This document shows positions 23,898 through 32,514 of a stretch of DNA of 64,000 nt, piece after piece. Origin of the DNA: Bacillota bacterium. Its GTDB lineage: Bacteria > Bacillota > Clostridia > Tissierellales > Peptoniphilaceae. The notes under the pieces are model-generated. The model saw only the letters and a list, made by a program, of their open reading frames with translations. It made no database searches and was not told the DNA's origin. A program made the translations under genes and the position numbers. The first letter of the stretch is position 1; each line of letters begins with the position of its first letter. The stretch lies in NCBI GenBank assembly GCA_023442775.1, contig JAEZXH010000021.1, positions 62,001-126,000 of the forward strand. The letters run 5' to 3'.

Positions 23898-24931
23898 GAC
23901 GCATCCCTCTAAGCCTCGCCATTGCGGGGCTTCTTCTCATCTTCTTGATAAGCCTCGTCCTAGGCATCGGCGTCGGCTCCACGCCGATTTCCCCGAAGAC
24001 GATTCTCACCATCTTGGGGGCCCGCCTCGGATTCTTTGCGTTGCCTCCGTCGATTCCCGCCTCTCAGGCGGATATCGTCTGGCTCATTCGCCTGCCCCGC
24101 CTCATCTTGGGCACCGCCGTCGGAGCCTCCCTTGCCATGTGTGGCGTCGTCATGCAGGCGGTGGTGAAGAACCCCCTCGCCGATCCCTACATTCTTGGAG
24201 TGAGTTCCGGGGCCAGCCTCGGCGCCACCCTCGGCCTTCTCTTTGGGGTAGGGAGCCTCCTCGGAGGCCAGGCGGTGGGCTTCTTCGCCTTCGCCTTTGC
24301 CTTTGGGGTGAGCCTTCTCGTCATGATCCTCGCCCACGTCGGCGGGCGGGCCACGGCGACGAAACTTCTCCTCGCCGGGATGGCCCTCTCCACGGTCTGC
24401 GGCTCGGTGACGAATCTTCTCCTCTTCCTCTCTCCCAACCGAGACGCGGTGCGCCAGGTGACCTTCTGGACCCTGGGATCCCTCGCAGGGGCAAAGTGGA
24501 GCCACATGCCCCTGCTCTTCGTCCTCGTCCTCACATCGGGAATCTATTTCTATCTCCAATCCCGCCACTTAAACCTCATGCTCCTCGGAGACGAGGCGGC
24601 GATTTCCCTCGGCGTGGACCTGCGCCGCCTGCGCCGGACCTATCTCTTGGTCAGTGCCCTTCTCATCGGCTTCGTCGTCTACGAGAGTGGCGTCATCGGC
24701 TTCGTGGGCCTCATCGTCCCCCACATCATGCGCATGCTCCTCGGCACGGACCACAAGAAACTCCTCCCCTGCACCACTCTTGCCGGGGCCATTCTTCTCA
24801 TCTGGGCGGACACGGTCTCGAAGATTCTCGTCCCGGGAAGTGAAGTGCCCATCGGCGTCGTCATCTCCATCGTCGGCGCGCCTCTCTTCATCTTCCTCGT
24901 GGTAAAACACGGCTATGGAGGTCGCCCATGA
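23894..24931 (+). CDS. FecCD-family ABC transporter permease
   Basis: 345 aa with about ten membrane segments, typical of BtuC/FecD. Signatures: WLIRLPRLILGTAVGASLAMCGVVMQAVVKNPLADPYILGVSSGASLGAT and GVIGFVGLIVPHIMRMLLGTDHKKLLP, split by the usual intervening segments. It forms the homodimeric channel. ATGA overlaps join it to the genes on both sides. Confidence 0.95.
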   Translation: MRRIPLSLAIAGLLLIFLISLVLGIGVGSTPISPKTILTILGARLGFFALPPSIPASQADIVWLIRLPRLILGTAVGASLAMCGVVMQAVVKNPLADPYILGVSSGASLGATLGLLFGVGSLLGGQAVGFFAFAFAFGVSLLVMILAHVGGRATATKLLLAGMALSTVCGSVTNLLLFLSPNRDAVRQVTFWTLGSLAGAKWSHMPLLFVLVLTSGIYFYLQSRHLNLMLLGDEAAISLGVDLRRLRRTYLLVSALLIGFVVYESGVIGFVGLIVPHIMRMLLGTDHKKLLPCTTLAGAILLIWADTVSKILVPGSEVPIGVVISIVGAPLFIFLVVKHGYGGRP

Positions 24932-25686
24932 AGATTACAGTGAACCATCTCGCCACCTCCTACAACAACACCCCCATCTTAAAAGACGTCTCTTTTGAAG
25001 CCGCCCACGGTCGCTTCCTCGGCATCATAGGCCCCAATGGCAGCGGAAAGAGCACCCTCTTAAAGTGCATCTATCGCCTCCAGGGCATCGACGAAGGAGA
25101 GATTCTTCTCGACGATGTGCCCCTCTCGGAGATTCCCCTCAAGGAGAGCGCGAAGAAGATGGCGGTGGTTAGTCAGATCAACGACCTCAACTTCGACTTC
25201 ACCGCCATGGAACTCGTCCTCTTGGGCCGCAGTCCCTACAAGAGTTTCTTCGAGTCGGACACCAAAGAGGACTACGCCATGGCCCGAGAAGCCCTCGCCG
25301 AAGTGGGGCTGCTCCACAAGGAAAACCACCTCCTCTCCCAGATGAGTGGTGGCGAAAAACAGCGCCTCATCCTCGCCCGGGCCCTCGTCCAAAACACGGA
25401 GACCTATCTTCTCGACGAGCCGACGAATCACCTGGACATTCGCCACCAACTCGACCTCTTGGCCCTCATGAAAAAGAGAGAGGTCACCGTCCTTGCCGCC
25501 CTCCACGACTTAAACCTCGCCTCCCTCTACTGCGATGACCTCCTCGCCTTAAAGGACGGCCGCGTCGTCGCCTGTGGAGACACCCGAGAGGTCCTCACGA
25601 AGGAACTCATTCGAGAACTCTACGGCGTCGAGGCGGAGATTGAGGATCACGTCGAGGGACGACAGATTCGCTTCTTGCCTCGGTGA
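24928..25686 (+). CDS. ABC transporter ATP-binding protein (FepC/BtuD type)
   Basis: 252 aa. Walker A GPNGSGKSTLLK, Q-loop VVSQIND, signature MSGGEKQRLILARAL, Walker B TYLLDEPTNHLDIRHQ and H-loop AALHDLNLA. The NHLD after Walker B is typical of the iron-chelate/B12 subfamily. It powers the permease encoded just upstream, with an ATGA overlap. Confidence 0.95.
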   Translation: MKITVNHLATSYNNTPILKDVSFEAAHGRFLGIIGPNGSGKSTLLKCIYRLQGIDEGEILLDDVPLSEIPLKESAKKMAVVSQINDLNFDFTAMELVLLGRSPYKSFFESDTKEDYAMAREALAEVGLLHKENHLLSQMSGGEKQRLILARALVQNTETYLLDEPTNHLDIRHQLDLLALMKKREVTVLAALHDLNLASLYCDDLLALKDGRVVACGDTREVLTKELIRELYGVEAEIEDHVEGRQIRFLPR

Positions 25687-25769
25687 AAAGAGGAGTTTAT
25701 GCTCCTTCGAAACGAAGATTTCCTCTCCTGTTTTCCCCGCCATCCATCAAAAGAGCCCCGAACTCAAAA

Positions 25770-25799
25770 AGCGCACCGAAAGGTGCGTCTTTCTTTTCA
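25770..25799 (+). terminator. Terminator of the iron/corrinoid ABC operon
   Basis: GCGCACC-GAAA-GGTGCGT followed by CTTTCTTTTC. Confidence 0.88.
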
Positions 25800-25857
25800 C
25801 AAAAAAAGGACTCGGGGCCAGATTTTTTGTCCCACCCTAGTATTCAAAAAATCCCTG

Positions 25858-25866
25858 TGATACAAT
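25858..25866 (+). promoter_or_regulatory. Extended -10 promoter of ctlX
   Basis: TGATACAAT (TGn-TACAAT) about 40 bases before the ATG. No strong -35, as is usual for extended -10 promoters. Confidence 0.5.
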
Positions 25867-25905
25867 GAGCGTAGACATCGTTTTCATCAAAAGGAGGACA
25901 GTCCA

Positions 25906-26826
25906 ATGTACAAGCACTCGACGAACCAAGTGGTGATGATTAAACCCGCTGGGTTCATGTTCAATGCAGAGACCGCCGTCAACAACGCCTACCAAAACAA
26001 CGACAACGCGGATCTCACGGAAGTCCAAAAGAAAGCCTACGAGGAATTTGAAGGCCTCGTCAAGGCCCTGGAAGAGCGCGGCGTCACCGTCAACGTCTTA
26101 GAGGACACCGCCGAGCCCTCGACGCCAGATAGCATCTTCCCCAACAACTGGTTTAGCACCCATGAGGGCGGCATCATGGCCGTCTACCCCATGTTTGCAG
26201 AAAACCGTCGCTTGGAGATTGAAAAGTTCCGCGGCGCCGTGGAAGACATCGCCGAGAAGTCCTTTGAAGACGCCGAGACCTTCCGCATCTTCGACTACTC
26301 GAGAAACACGGCGAAGAACCGCATCCTCGAAGGGACCGGCTCCATGGTCATCGACCGGAAGAACAAGGTCGCCTATTGCACCCTGTCCCCCCGCGCCGAA
26401 GAAAAGCTCTTCCGCCAATTCTGCGAAGATACGGGACACACCCCCGTGGTCTTCGAAGCCTTCCAAGATGGCACCCCCATCTACCACACCAATGTCTTGA
26501 TGGGCATCGGAGAGAAGAAGGCCATCATCTGCCTCGACTCCATCCGTGAAGACCAGCGCGACATGGTCCGCAAAAGCCTGGAAGAGGGCGGCAATGACAT
26601 CATTGAAATCACCCTCGACCAAGTCAAGCACTTCCTCGGCAACACCTTGGAACTCAAGGGCAAAGACGGTCAATTCATCGCCATGAGCAAGACCGCCTAC
26701 GACGCTCTCACCGAGGAACAACGTCAAAAGATTGAAGAGACTACGCCGATTCTCGCCCACGACATCTCCACCATCGAATACTACGGCGGGGGATCCGTGC
26801 GCTGCATGATCGCCGAAATCTTCTAA
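25906..26826 (+). CDS. ctlX: CtlX-like citrulline hydrolase / amidinotransferase fold protein
   Basis: 306 aa of the guanidino-group-modifying superfamily. Signatures: MIKPAGFMFNAETAVNNAYQ, DSIFPNNWFSTHE, LEGTGSMVIDR, the catalytic His in IYHTNVLMGIG, and the catalytic Cys in GGGSVRCMIAEIF at the C-terminus. This set matches the citrulline-utilisation hydrolase CtlX rather than arginine deiminase, but substrate assignment within the superfamily is not certain. AAAAGGAGG precedes the ATG. It is followed by a Na+/alanine symporter gene, apparently with its own signals. Confidence 0.85.
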   Translation: MYKHSTNQVVMIKPAGFMFNAETAVNNAYQNNDNADLTEVQKKAYEEFEGLVKALEERGVTVNVLEDTAEPSTPDSIFPNNWFSTHEGGIMAVYPMFAENRRLEIEKFRGAVEDIAEKSFEDAETFRIFDYSRNTAKNRILEGTGSMVIDRKNKVAYCTLSPRAEEKLFRQFCEDTGHTPVVFEAFQDGTPIYHTNVLMGIGEKKAIICLDSIREDQRDMVRKSLEEGGNDIIEITLDQVKHFLGNTLELKGKDGQFIAMSKTAYDALTEEQRQKIEETTPILAHDISTIEYYGGGSVRCMIAEIF

Positions 26827-26838
26827 CTTTGTTCTGCT

Positions 26839-26872
26839 CCGTGACACATCACGGGGTGGAACTTTCGGAATT
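26839..26872 (+). terminator. Hairpin after ctlX (possible terminator or mRNA structure)
   Basis: CCGTGA-CACA-TCACGG extended by GTTC/GAAC on the outside, followed by TTTCGG only. There is no T-run, so termination is uncertain; it may be a processing or stabilising structure before the symporter gene. Confidence 0.35.
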
Positions 26873-26910
26873 GTGAAATCGTTTTATTTCTAGCAATTAG
26901 GAGGTTCACT

Positions 26911-28269
26911 ATGGCTCTTGTGAATACCCTCGTTAAAATTTCTGATTGGTTCTGGGGAACACCCCTCTTAATCATCCTCGTCGGAGGAGGACTCTTTCTC
27001 TCCATTCGTTTGGGATTCTTCCAATTCCGCTACCTTGGGTACATACTCAAAGAAACCTTCGGCAACATGTTCAAACCCTCAGAAGGAGAGGGAACCGTCT
27101 CCGCCTTCCAGGCGGCCACCACGGCTCTTGCCTCCAGTATCGGAGGATCGAACATCGTCGGCGTCCCCGTCGCCATCGCCCTTGGGGGACCTGGCGCCGT
27201 CTTTTGGATGTGGATCACCGCCCTCGTCGGCTGCGCCACGAAGTTTACGGAAATCTGCCTCGGCATCAAGTATCGTGAAAAGAATGAAAAGGGCGAGTAC
27301 GTCGGCGGTGCCATGTACTACCTGAAGCACTCGAAGCTTCCCTTCTTGGGCACCATCTTCGCCTTTATGCTCATGGTGGAGATTGCCCCATCGATCTCCA
27401 CACAATCTCTGACCTTCATCCAAAACGTTGAAAAGCTTGGTCTTCCCAAATACGCAGGTCTGGCGCTTCTCTTTTTCATCGTCGCTCTCGTCGTCTTTGG
27501 CGGCATCAAGCGGATTGCCGTCTTTACCGAACGCCTCGTTCCCTTTATGGCAGCCCTCTACATCCTCGGTGGACTCATTATCATCATTCTCAACGCATCT
27601 CACATCCCCGAGACCTTCGCCATGATCTTCAAAAACGCCTTTACTCCAACCTCTGCGATGGGTGGTTTTGCAGGTGCTGCCGCAGCAGCTGGAATCAAAA
27701 ACGGAATTGCCAGAGGATGCTATTCCAACGAAGCTGGGATGGGGACTGCCACCATTGCCCACTCCACAGCCACGGTAAAAATCCCTGCGCAACAAGGAAT
27801 TTGGGCCGTCTTTGAAATCTTTGTCGACACCATCGTCGTCTGCACCATCACCGCCCTCGTCATCCTCACTAGCGGAACTTGGACTGCGGTAGATTTCAAG
27901 CAAGCAGCCATCATGCCCGCCATGGCCTTCGAAAATACCTTCGGACACATCTTGGGCGGAGGCGTCGTCTCCGTTGCACTTCTTCTCTTCGTCCTCTCGA
28001 CGGTCACCGTCATTATCTTCTTCGGAGAGAAACAAGCGGAATTTCTTTTCGGTCCGAAAGTCGCCCTCATCGTGCGTTGCATCTACATGGGATTCATCGT
28101 CCTCGGTGCAGTCTTTGATTTGGACGTTCTCTACAAACTCCTCGACTTCATGCTCGCCCTCGTCGTCATCCCGAATATGATCGGTATTGTGACCATGAGT
28201 AAGGAAGTCGTTGAAATGAAAAACGAATACTTCAACAATCCCCTCTATTACAAAAAACTCAAACACTAA
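26911..28269 (+). CDS. Alanine or glycine:cation symporter (AGCS family)
   Basis: 452 aa with about 11 membrane segments. Family signatures: WFWGTPLLIILVGGGLFLSIRLGFFQFRYLG at the N-terminus, AATTALASSIGGSNIVGVPVAIALGGPGAVFWMW, and EAGMGTATIAHSTA. It imports alanine, glycine or similar neutral amino acids with Na+. The ATG follows ATTAGGAGG. Downstream is a strong terminator. Confidence 0.94.
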   Translation: MALVNTLVKISDWFWGTPLLIILVGGGLFLSIRLGFFQFRYLGYILKETFGNMFKPSEGEGTVSAFQAATTALASSIGGSNIVGVPVAIALGGPGAVFWMWITALVGCATKFTEICLGIKYREKNEKGEYVGGAMYYLKHSKLPFLGTIFAFMLMVEIAPSISTQSLTFIQNVEKLGLPKYAGLALLFFIVALVVFGGIKRIAVFTERLVPFMAALYILGGLIIIILNASHIPETFAMIFKNAFTPTSAMGGFAGAAAAAGIKNGIARGCYSNEAGMGTATIAHSTATVKIPAQQGIWAVFEIFVDTIVVCTITALVILTSGTWTAVDFKQAAIMPAMAFENTFGHILGGGVVSVALLLFVLSTVTVIIFFGEKQAEFLFGPKVALIVRCIYMGFIVLGAVFDLDVLYKLLDFMLALVVIPNMIGIVTMSKEVVEMKNEYFNNPLYYKKLKH

Positions 28270-28270
28270 A

Positions 28271-28296
28271 AGAAGCCCAAGAGGGCTTCTTTTTTT
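28271..28296 (+). terminator. Terminator after the AGCS symporter
   Basis: AGAAGCCC-AAGA-GGGCTTCT followed by TTTTTT. Confidence 0.93.
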
Positions 28297-28300
28297 AGTG

Positions 28301-28350
28301 TTGACACCCATGTCATCTCTCTGTATAATTTACTTAGTCTGTTGGACTAG
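28301..28350 (+). promoter_or_regulatory. Promoter of DUF1836-degV with inverted repeat at the start site
   Basis: TTGACA (28301-28306), 17 bases, TATAAT (28324-28329): a consensus sigma-A promoter. The inverted repeat TAGTC-TGTTG-GACTA (28335-28349) covers the expected start point and is a likely operator, perhaps for the regulator encoded directly behind it. Confidence 0.8.
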
Positions 28351-28363
28351 ATAAGGAGGCATC

Positions 28364-28921
28364 ATGATCCAGACCGCAATCCGAGACTACGCCCACGAGA
28401 TGACTCAGGTCCGTCTTCCCCGATGGGATGAACTGCCTGGCATCGAGCTCTATAGCGACCAGATGATTCACTATCTTCGTAGCGTCCTCAAATTTCTTGA
28501 CGATCCTTCCGAGGAGCGCGCTGTGATCACTGCGACGATGGTGAACAACTACGTGAAAAAGAAGCTCATTCCAAAACCTACCAACAAGCGTTACGATCGG
28601 GTCAGCATTGCGCACATCATCGTGATCAGCATCCTCAAGAACGTCTTCTCCATGGAAGAAATTGCCCACGGGATTACCCTCCAACTTGAGATCAAAAATC
28701 TCAAGAGCTCCTACGACGCCTTTGTCATCGAGTTCGAGCGCAGCATGGAGGCAATTTTTGGACAACTCGACCAAAATCCCGCCTGCCCCGCTGTGGCCAT
28801 TGACGAACTCGATCCGCGCACGGCAACTCTCTCCTATGCAAGCCTTGCCGTCGCCTCAAAGCTTCTGATTAAGAAACTCCTCCAAGAGGAAGGCTTCTAC
28901 GACCGAAAGGAGTCCCAATGA
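28364..28921 (+). CDS. DUF1836 family putative DNA-binding regulator
   Basis: 185 aa. The N-terminal RLPRWDELPGIELYSDQMIHYL and the MerR-like segment TMVNNYVKKKLIPKP (about residues 60-75) followed by YDRVSIAHIIVISILKNVF are the DUF1836 signature. The region resembles a winged-helix recognition element, so the protein is probably a transcription factor. Its gene starts 15 bases after an inverted repeat in its own leader and overlaps degV by ATGA. In Firmicutes these two families are often neighbours. Confidence 0.85.
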   Translation: MIQTAIRDYAHEMTQVRLPRWDELPGIELYSDQMIHYLRSVLKFLDDPSEERAVITATMVNNYVKKKLIPKPTNKRYDRVSIAHIIVISILKNVFSMEEIAHGITLQLEIKNLKSSYDAFVIEFERSMEAIFGQLDQNPACPAVAIDELDPRTATLSYASLAVASKLLIKKLLQEEGFYDRKESQ

Positions 28922-29757
28922 GTATCTACGTCTTAGCAGACAGTGCCTCCGATCTATCCTACGCCCTCGAGGAACAGCACCCCTTGCGCATCATCCCCTT
29001 AAAGGTGGAGACGAGCACAGGCTCCTACCGGGATGGCATCGACATCGACGCCCCCACCCTCTATTCTCTCTTGGATACGGAGATTCCTAAAACGAGCCTG
29101 CCCAACGGAGAGGAGGTTCTCTGCGCCATCCGCGAACTCCCAGAGGACGCAAAGATTCTTGGAATCACGGTTTCCTCTGGACTCTCTGGCACAATCAACA
29201 GTTTTCGGTACGCAAAAGAGGCCCTTCCCGAGGGGAAAATGGCAGTGATCGATACAAAGAATATTGCCATTGGGGAAGGATTTCTCTCCCTCTATGCCCT
29301 CGATCTCATCGCAGAAGGGTACTCCTTTGAAGAGATCGTCTCCAAAGTCACGGAGGCGGTGCCTCGGAGTAAAATCTTCTACACCCTCGAAACCCTCAAG
29401 TACTTGCGCGCTGGCGGGCGCATTGGCAAGGTCTCGGGGTTCATCGGCGACCTTCTCGACATCAAGCCCATTATCTCCTGTAATGAAGACGGCATCTACT
29501 ATACCGTCACCAAGGCTCGCGGCCGGAAAAAGGCCATTCGAGAACTCGTCAAACGGGTCAGCGCCATGGTCGAGGGACACACCTATTACCTCGCACTCTC
29601 CCATGGCAATGTCCCCGAAGAGGCTGAATCCATCAAAGAAGAGATTCGCCCTCTCATCGAGGGGTCCAAAGGGTTCTTTATGAACCAGATTACCCCGGTC
29701 CTAGGCGTCCACACGGGTCCAGGACTTCTAGGACTTGGGGCCTTTCTCCTCGACTAG
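28918..29757 (+). CDS. DegV family fatty-acid-binding protein
   Basis: 279 aa, normal length. YVLADSASDLSYAL at the N-terminus, the lipid carboxylate-binding TVSSGLSGTINSFRYA, LKYLRAGGRIGKVSGFIGDLLDIKPI and C-terminal ITPVLGVHTGPGLLGLGAF are family signatures. DegV/FakB proteins present fatty acids to a FakA kinase; fakA is not in this window. ATGA overlap with the DUF1836 gene. Confidence 0.92.
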   Translation: MSIYVLADSASDLSYALEEQHPLRIIPLKVETSTGSYRDGIDIDAPTLYSLLDTEIPKTSLPNGEEVLCAIRELPEDAKILGITVSSGLSGTINSFRYAKEALPEGKMAVIDTKNIAIGEGFLSLYALDLIAEGYSFEEIVSKVTEAVPRSKIFYTLETLKYLRAGGRIGKVSGFIGDLLDIKPIISCNEDGIYYTVTKARGRKKAIRELVKRVSAMVEGHTYYLALSHGNVPEEAESIKEEIRPLIEGSKGFFMNQITPVLGVHTGPGLLGLGAFLLD

Positions 29758-29795
29758 TCACTGTACGTACTTTCTTTCTTCATACGACTTCCAAC

Positions 29796-29827
29796 AAAAA
29801 GACCTCGTCCCGAGACGAGGTCTTTTT
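29796..29827. terminator. Bidirectional terminator between degV and the converging operon
   Basis: AAAAAGACCTCGTC-CCGA-GACGAGGTCTTTTT works on both strands; the last bases overlap the stop of the minus-strand gene. Confidence 0.93.
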
Positions 29828-30263
29828 ATGTGCCATTGGCGAGGGCCTCTTCTGCGAGGCTGCGAAATCGAGAGAGGGTTCCATGGGACACCGACACCCA
29901 CCGCCCGTTGACCGAGAGGGCATCTCCCATAACCACCACTTCCACCTTCTCCTTGGCGGTGTAGTAGGTGAGAAAGAGGGCGTCCTCTCCCACGGTGGGC
30001 TCTTGGGTGTCCGTCCCCGAGAGGCGAGTCGCCTCCTTTAAGAGTTTGTCATAACAGCGCCCATGGGTGAGGGCGATGTAGCGTTCATCGCTCATCTGGC
30101 GCACTTGGATGCTCAAGACTGGCCCATCGAAGTGGATGAGGCGGTGGCGAATCCGAAATCCGAGGCCCACCAAGACGAAGATGAGAAGGCTCCCAAGAAG
30201 GACCAGGAGCCGTCTTCTCTTGCGCCTACCCCTGGCGCTTACACGTTTTTGTCGCGTCCCCAT
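29826..30263 (-). CDS. Hypothetical single-pass membrane protein
   Basis: 145 aa, not recognised. A very basic N-terminus (KRVSARGRRKRRR) precedes one membrane segment (LLVLLGSLLIFVLVGLGF), giving an N-in, C-out topology. The outer part of about 110 residues has no motif I know. A TTG at 30269 would add two residues; the ATG at 30263 is better placed after AGGGGAG. It overlaps the end of the lipid-kinase-like gene by 25 bases and is the last gene of that operon. Confidence 0.7.
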   Translation of the reverse strand: MGTRQKRVSARGRRKRRRLLVLLGSLLIFVLVGLGFRIRHRLIHFDGPVLSIQVRQMSDERYIALTHGRCYDKLLKEATRLSGTDTQEPTVGEDALFLTYYTAKEKVEVVVMGDALSVNGRWVSVSHGTLSRFRSLAEEALANGT

Positions 30264-31117
30264 AGGCAAATCTCCCCTGGAAGAATAGTAAAGGCAATCT
30301 CTCCCTCCACCGCCACCCGCTCCCCGTCGAGATTGATCTCTTGGGGGGTGAGCCCGAGGCGAAACCCTTCCGTCTCATAGGTGTGGACCAGGTCGATGTC
30401 CGTGTGTTTTCCCCGATAGAGGCGAGGGAGAAAGCGAAAGAGTTCCTTGGTGCTCATCGCCTCGGCAATGAGGAGATTGAGCTTCCCGTCAGTAGGGGAG
30501 GCCTCGGGACAGATGGGCACGCCGCCGCCGTAGAAGCTTCCATTGCTCACCACGAGGGCAAAAAGGGTGGCGGAAATCTCCTTCTCTCCTAGGAAACGGT
30601 AGGTCTTCGAGGTATAGGACCCGAGGCTCTTCATGAGGGCCTCCACATACCCGAGCCGCCCTAAGAGGCGCGCCTCGTCGTAGCGGGCGATGACCTCCAC
30701 GTCAAAGCCTAAGGACGCGGTGTTGAGGAAGTAGTGACCCGCCACCTCCCCCAGGTCCAAGGGCCCGGGTCTCCCCTCGAAGATTCTCCGGATGAGCTGG
30801 GGCATGGACTGGGTGAGGCCGAGACTTCGCGCCAGGTCGTTTCCCGTCCCCACGGGAAGAAGACCGAGGTTTCGCTGCCTTGTCTTCATCATGGCGTTGA
30901 CCACGGTGTAGTTCGTCCCGTCGCCCCCCGCCGAGAGGACGAGGTCGAAATTCTCCGCCTCGGCGGCGATGAGGCCGCTGGCCCTTTCCTTATCCTCTTC
31001 ACAGATGACCTCGACGGCACAGTCCCTGCGATGGCACTCCCCCTCCACCAGGGAGCGCATTGTCTTCACGTGGCCCCGGCCGGAATGGGGGTTGAGGACG
31101 AGGAGAATCTTATCCAT
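30239..31117 (-). CDS. Diacylglycerol/lipid kinase family protein (DagK/YegS type)
   Basis: 292 aa, normal. ILLVLNPHSGRG at the N-terminus, the nucleotide site LVLSAGGDGTNYTVVNAMM (about residues 59-77) and LLPVGTGNDLARSLGL, then the C-terminal beta-sandwich with VVSNGSFYGGGVPICPEASPTDGKLNL and LDGERV. It phosphorylates diacylglycerol or a related lipid at the membrane. Start overlaps the upstream gene end by eight bases. Confidence 0.92.
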   Translation of the reverse strand: MDKILLVLNPHSGRGHVKTMRSLVEGECHRRDCAVEVICEEDKERASGLIAAEAENFDLVLSAGGDGTNYTVVNAMMKTRQRNLGLLPVGTGNDLARSLGLTQSMPQLIRRIFEGRPGPLDLGEVAGHYFLNTASLGFDVEVIARYDEARLLGRLGYVEALMKSLGSYTSKTYRFLGEKEISATLFALVVSNGSFYGGGVPICPEASPTDGKLNLLIAEAMSTKELFRFLPRLYRGKHTDIDLVHTYETEGFRLGLTPQEINLDGERVAVEGEIAFTILPGEICLWGRDKNV

Positions 31118-31646
31118 GGGACAGCTCCTCGAGGGTCTGGGTAAGTTCCATGAGCTCGTCGAGGAGGAGCTCCTCCTTCAGTTCATTGAGGTTAATCCGC
31201 GCATTCTCCAAGGCCCCGCGGGCACAGAGAATCACGAGGCCCTGGGCAATCTCCTCATCCCCTTGAAAGAGGGATGTCGGCGGATGGAGGCGCAAGTCCT
31301 CGAGGATTTCGATGCAGGCCCTCGCTTGCATGAGAGGGGTCTCCACGGCACGGCGCAGGGCATTTTCAATGGCCTCTCGCTTCCCCGCGTGGGCCCAGTC
31401 GCTCTCGGCAGGCATGCGCTTTGCGAGAATCACCGCTTTGTAGGCCTTGGCATCCTCCTCCGCCAAAGTGAGTAGGGCCTTTTGGGCCTTTAAGAGAAAT
31501 TCCCGATCCTCGTGAATCATCGCCCCGAGGGCGGCGCCCAACGCCCCCACATAGCCCCCAACGGCACCGCCGCCAATGTGGGACCGGCGATCCGACACCT
31601 GGACGAGAAATTCTCGTAAGGTCATTTCCAACATTCCCTTAGACAT
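31110..31646 (-). CDS. Cyclodeaminase/cyclohydrolase family protein (FTCD_C)
   Basis: 178 aa, all helical. The N-terminal MTLREFLVQVSDRRSHIGGGAVGGYVGALGAALGAM is the formimidoyl-THF cyclodeaminase signature, although the usual PGGGS is HIGGGA here. The family acts on formimino-tetrahydrofolate in histidine or purine breakdown, but no other pathway gene is near. Starts at 31646, 31634 and 31625 are all possible; 31646 gives the usual short overlap with the PhzF gene. Confidence 0.8.
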   Translation of the reverse strand: MSKGMLEMTLREFLVQVSDRRSHIGGGAVGGYVGALGAALGAMIHEDREFLLKAQKALLTLAEEDAKAYKAVILAKRMPAESDWAHAGKREAIENALRRAVETPLMQARACIEILEDLRLHPPTSLFQGDEEIAQGLVILCARGALENARINLNELKEELLLDELMELTQTLEELSHG

Positions 31647-32514
31647 GAAGCACCCCCGCCATGAGAATCCTTGCACTGCCGCCGACGACAACCCGTCCCG
31701 CCTCTTGTCTTGCAAAAATCTTCGAGGGGCGCCCCATGGCCTCCCCTTGGATGGCAAAGAAGTCCTCAGAGGCGAGGCCTTCCTTATTCAACCAGGCGTA
31801 GAGGGCCCCGGTGGAGGTCCCCGTCGCCGCCTCTTCCTCAATGCCAAGGACGGGGGAAAAGTTGCGCTGATGGACAATTCCCTCCTCCGTGGTAAAGACG
31901 TGGACCGAGAGGGCCTCTGCATCCTCATAGAGTTCCTGGGCTGCAGCGGGATCGAGGACAATGCCATCGAGGAGCTCTCTCGACTTCACCGGGACAAAAA
32001 GGTCCTTCAGTCCCGTCGAGAGAAGTCGAGGCGTGAGGGAGGTCCCGTCCACGGTCATCTCCTCGTAGGAGAGGCCGAGGAGTCTCTCGAGGAGGTCCCG
32101 ACGATCATAGGCCCCAAAGTCCTGAGCCTCTCCCTGTTCCATCCACACCTGTTCCACCTCACCATCCTTGGCGAGAATCCGCACTCCGAGGCGCCCCACC
32201 TTCGTGAGTTGCTCCACCACCGTCTCCTCGTGAAGGGGGTGGATAAACCCCTCCTTCGCCAAGACGTAGAAGGAGGCAATGGTGGCGTGGCCACAGAGGT
32301 CCACCTCTGCCACCGGGGTGAAGAAACGCACTTGGTAGAGGTTGCGGTCCATGGGCGTGATAAACGCCGTCTCCGAGAGGCGCCACTCCCTCGCCACCTT
32401 CGCCATGACCTCCTCGTCAAGGGGCTCCTTGGTGATGCACACCCCGGCGGGATTTCCTCCAAAGGCCTCCGTCGTAAAGGCATCGACGAGGTAAATCTTC
32501 GCTTCCTCGATCAT
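31639..32514 (-). CDS. PhzF family isomerase/epimerase
   Basis: 291 aa with two-lobed PhzF architecture: IYLVDAFTTEAFGGNPAGVC, the catalytic Glu in LSETAFI, and DLCGHATIASFYVLA; the second lobe has VFTTEEGIVHQRNFSPVLGIEEEAATGTSTGAL. Members act as isomerases on small carboxylated substrates; the substrate is unknown. ATGA overlap with parB means it is translated from the parAB message. Confidence 0.9.
   Translation of the reverse strand: MIEEAKIYLVDAFTTEAFGGNPAGVCITKEPLDEEVMAKVAREWRLSETAFITPMDRNLYQVRFFTPVAEVDLCGHATIASFYVLAKEGFIHPLHEETVVEQLTKVGRLGVRILAKDGEVEQVWMEQGEAQDFGAYDRRDLLERLLGLSYEEMTVDGTSLTPRLLSTGLKDLFVPVKSRELLDGIVLDPAAAQELYEDAEALSVHVFTTEEGIVHQRNFSPVLGIEEEAATGTSTGALYAWLNKEGLASEDFFAIQGEAMGRPSKIFARQEAGRVVVGGSARILMAGVLHV

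Noticed and set aside
25683..25868. 61-codon frame after the iron/corrinoid ABC operon
   Set aside because: It reads through the operon terminator; lysine- and serine-rich sequence without a domain.
27079..28311. 410-codon minus-strand frame opposite the AGCS symporter
   Set aside because: Same reason: mirror-image composition of a membrane protein, crossing a terminator.
29796..29827. Perfect inverted repeat after degV as an attachment site or mobile-element end
   Set aside because: It has the A-run, stem and T-run of a bidirectional terminator between converging genes, and there is no integrase or duplication nearby.
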